The notes under the pieces were generated by a model. It searched no databases. It saw nothing but the letters and a program-made list of their open reading frames with translations, and was not told the DNA's origin. A stretch of DNA of 64,000 nucleotides from Enterobacter genomosp. O (GTDB lineage Bacteria > Pseudomonadota > Gammaproteobacteria > Enterobacterales > Enterobacteriaceae): contig NZ_LECZ01000027.1 of assembly GCF_001022965.1 (NCBI RefSeq), positions 310,001 through 374,000 of the forward strand, given 5' to 3'. The number at the start of each line of letters is the position of its first letter. Position 1 is the first letter of the stretch. Positions 62,599 to 64,000 of the stretch are shown in pieces. The translations under genes and the position numbers were made by a program.

Positions 62599-62937
62599 AT
62601 GCGCAATTCACTTAACGCCGTTGTATTTGGTGCAATCATTATTTTTTCTGCCGGCCTCCAGGCCGAGGTTCATCAGCACGCGGAGATGAGTGCCGCCAGC
62701 GAAGGGAGCTCAGAGCAGATTATCACCGGAACCGGCATCGTGAAGGAGATCGATCTCACGAACAAAAAGGTCACGATTGCTCACGAAGCCATTCCGGAAA
62801 TTGGCTGGCCCGCGATGACCATGCGCTTCACCTTTATTCAGGCCGACGAGAGCATCAAGGCCTTAAAAGTCGGTAGCCACGTTAATTTCTCGTTTGTTCA
62901 GCAGGGCAATCTCTCTTTACTTAAGAGCATTAAATAG
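62599..62937 (+). CDS. cusF: Periplasmic Cu+/Ag+ chaperone CusF (SilF-like)
   Basis: The 112-residue protein has a signal peptide (VVFGAIIIFSAGLQA, cleavage before EVHQH) and the small OB-fold of CusF. The metal residues are present: His in VTIAHEAIPEIG, Trp in GWPAMTM and the two Met of MTM. It hands metal to CusB. The ATG giving MRNSLNAVV has AAGGA eight bases upstream and is preferred to the ATG 18 bases earlier. Confidence 0.92.
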   Translation: MRNSLNAVVFGAIIIFSAGLQAEVHQHAEMSAASEGSSEQIITGTGIVKEIDLTNKKVTIAHEAIPEIGWPAMTMRFTFIQADESIKALKVGSHVNFSFVQQGNLSLLKSIK

Positions 62938-62948
62938 CGAGAAACGGC

Positions 62949-64000
62949 ATGGCCTCTTTAAAAATAAAATATGCTGCCGTGATAGCCAGCAGCCTTATCG
63001 CGGGAGGGCTGATCTCGGTGACGGCATGGCAGGCTCTTCATTCATCGGTAAAAACAGAAAATAGCGCGCCTGAAAGAACGGTGCTTTTCTGGTATGACCC
63101 GATGAAACCCGACGTTAAATTCGATAAGCCCGGTAAATCGCCGTTTATGGATATGGATCTGGTGCCGAAATACGCGGACGAGAATGACGATAAAAGCGGT
63201 GCCGGTATCCGAATTGACCCGACTCAGGTGCAGAACCTGGGGTTAAAAACGCAGAAGGTGACGCGCGGAACGCTAAATTATGCCCAGACGATCCCGGCGA
63301 ACGTCAGCTATAACGACTATCAGTTTGTGATTGTGCAGGCGCGCGCGGAGGGTTTCGTTGAGAAAGTGTACCCGCTGACCCTCGGAGATAAGGTGAAGAA
63401 AGGCACGCCGCTGGTTGATATTACGATCCCGGACTGGGTCGAAGCGCAGAGCGAGTTCCTGCTGCTTTCCGGCACCGGCGGTACGCCCACGCAGCTAAAA
63501 GGGGTTCTGGAGCGGCTGCGGCTGGCCGGCATGCCGGATGATGATATCCAGAGGCTGCGTGCGACCCGCACGATTCAGACCCGCTTTACCATCAGGGCGC
63601 CTATCGACGGGGTTATCACGGCCTTTGACCTGCGCACCGGCATGAATATATCGAAAGATAAGGTGGTGGCGCAGATTCAGGGGATGGATCCGGTCTGGAT
63701 CGGCGCGGCGGTCCCTGAATCCATTGCTTATCTGCTGAAAGACACCTCGCAGTTTGCCGTTTCGGTACCGGCCTGGCCGGATAAATCTTTCCCGGTTGAA
63801 AAATGGAACCTTCTGCCGAGCGTGGACCCCACCACCCGTACGCTACAGGTGCGTCTGCAGGTCTCAAACAAAGATGAGCTGCTGAAGCCGGGCATGAATG
63901 CGTACCTGAAGCTGAATACCCAAAGTCAGGAGATGCTGTTGATCCCGTCTCAGGCCGTTATCGATACCGGCAAAGAGCAGCGCGTCATTACCGTTGATGC
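62949..64000 (+). CDS. cusB: Cu+/Ag+ efflux membrane-fusion protein CusB (SilB-like), partial
   Basis: The gene runs off the right edge after 350 codons. The protein starts MASLKIKYAAVIASSLIAGG with an N-terminal membrane or signal segment. The metal-binding methionine region FWYDPMKPDVKFDKPGKSPF then MDMDLVPKY is the CusB N-terminal site. Lipoyl and barrel segments follow (TFTIRAPIDGVITAFDLRTG style, WIGAAVPESI, SVDPTTRTLQVRL). cusA should follow outside the window. GAGAAACGGC precedes the ATG. Confidence 0.9.
   Translation, partial: MASLKIKYAAVIASSLIAGGLISVTAWQALHSSVKTENSAPERTVLFWYDPMKPDVKFDKPGKSPFMDMDLVPKYADENDDKSGAGIRIDPTQVQNLGLKTQKVTRGTLNYAQTIPANVSYNDYQFVIVQARAEGFVEKVYPLTLGDKVKKGTPLVDITIPDWVEAQSEFLLLSGTGGTPTQLKGVLERLRLAGMPDDDIQRLRATRTIQTRFTIRAPIDGVITAFDLRTGMNISKDKVVAQIQGMDPVWIGAAVPESIAYLLKDTSQFAVSVPAWPDKSFPVEKWNLLPSVDPTTRTLQVRLQVSNKDELLKPGMNAYLKLNTQSQEMLLIPSQAVIDTGKEQRVITVD

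Overview
The window is chromosomal DNA from a member of the Enterobacteriaceae, most likely Enterobacter (cloacae complex) or a close relative. The run maeA-rpsV-bdm-osmC followed by ddp genes matches the layout I remember from E. coli. The sucrose (scr), AroY, Scs and Cus/Sil-type genes fit Enterobacter/Klebsiella. Most of the window is GC-rich and densely coded. Two stretches are visibly AT-richer and look acquired: about 26.4-29.7 kb and about 41.0-45.0 kb.

Layout. 0-3 kb: the start of an ABC-F-like ATPase gene behind a 27-codon leader ORF, then maeA, rpsV and bdm. 3-8.3 kb: a signal-peptide MBL-fold protein with a changed metal motif, a LysR regulator, a secreted TIM-barrel-like protein, osmC, and a divergent LysR/SDR pair. 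8.3-15.1 kb: rpiR-ddpX-ddpABCDF for D-Ala-D-Ala salvage, behind a near-consensus sigma-54 promoter. 15.4-18.1 kb: a membrane-anchored alpha/beta hydrolase and a BLUF-EAL photoreceptor phosphodiesterase. 18.2-24.7 kb: the sucrose regulon scrK, scrYAB and scrR with three operator-like sites. 24.8-26.4 kb: a chemoreceptor. 26.5-29.8 kb: one AT-rich gene encoding a nuclease-AAA+ fusion, then about 0.8 kb without a convincing gene. 29.8-34.7 kb: a His/Gly-rich membrane protein, an ECF-like sigma factor, scsABC and dsbG, forming a periplasmic thiol/copper-stress block. 34.8-36.4 kb: digH (yddW) and a VF530-family gene. 36.5-40.9 kb: the UbiD-family decarboxylase AroY with a divergent LysR, then a LysR and an MBL hydrolase. 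41.1-45.0 kb: LacI regulator, GPH permease and a GH91 inulin fructotransferase-like enzyme. 45.1-46.4 kb: a class B-type acid phosphatase and a streptothricin-acetyltransferase-like GNAT. 46.6-52.9 kb: treZ-treY-glgX, making trehalose from glycogen. 52.9-56.4 kb: a winged-helix regulator divergent from DUF969-DUF979-DUF2891, with a nested palindrome between them. 56.5-58.9 kb: an MFS exporter and divergent LysR. 58.9-64 kb: cusS-cusR divergent from cusC-cusF-cusB (cut by the window end), with a Cus box between them.

How the parts work together. Several blocks are self-contained catabolic or stress modules with their own regulator: Ddp, Scr, GH91, AroY and Cus. ScrK (fructokinase) could also take up fructose released through the GH91 pathway. 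The two strongest candidates for something not yet described are the nuclease-AAA+ gene, which looks like a single-gene defence system, and the cytoplasmic GH91 locus, which looks like import and breakdown of difructose anhydride or inulin oligosaccharides. The leader ORF with an overlapping stem-loop before the ABC-F gene is a third, smaller candidate.
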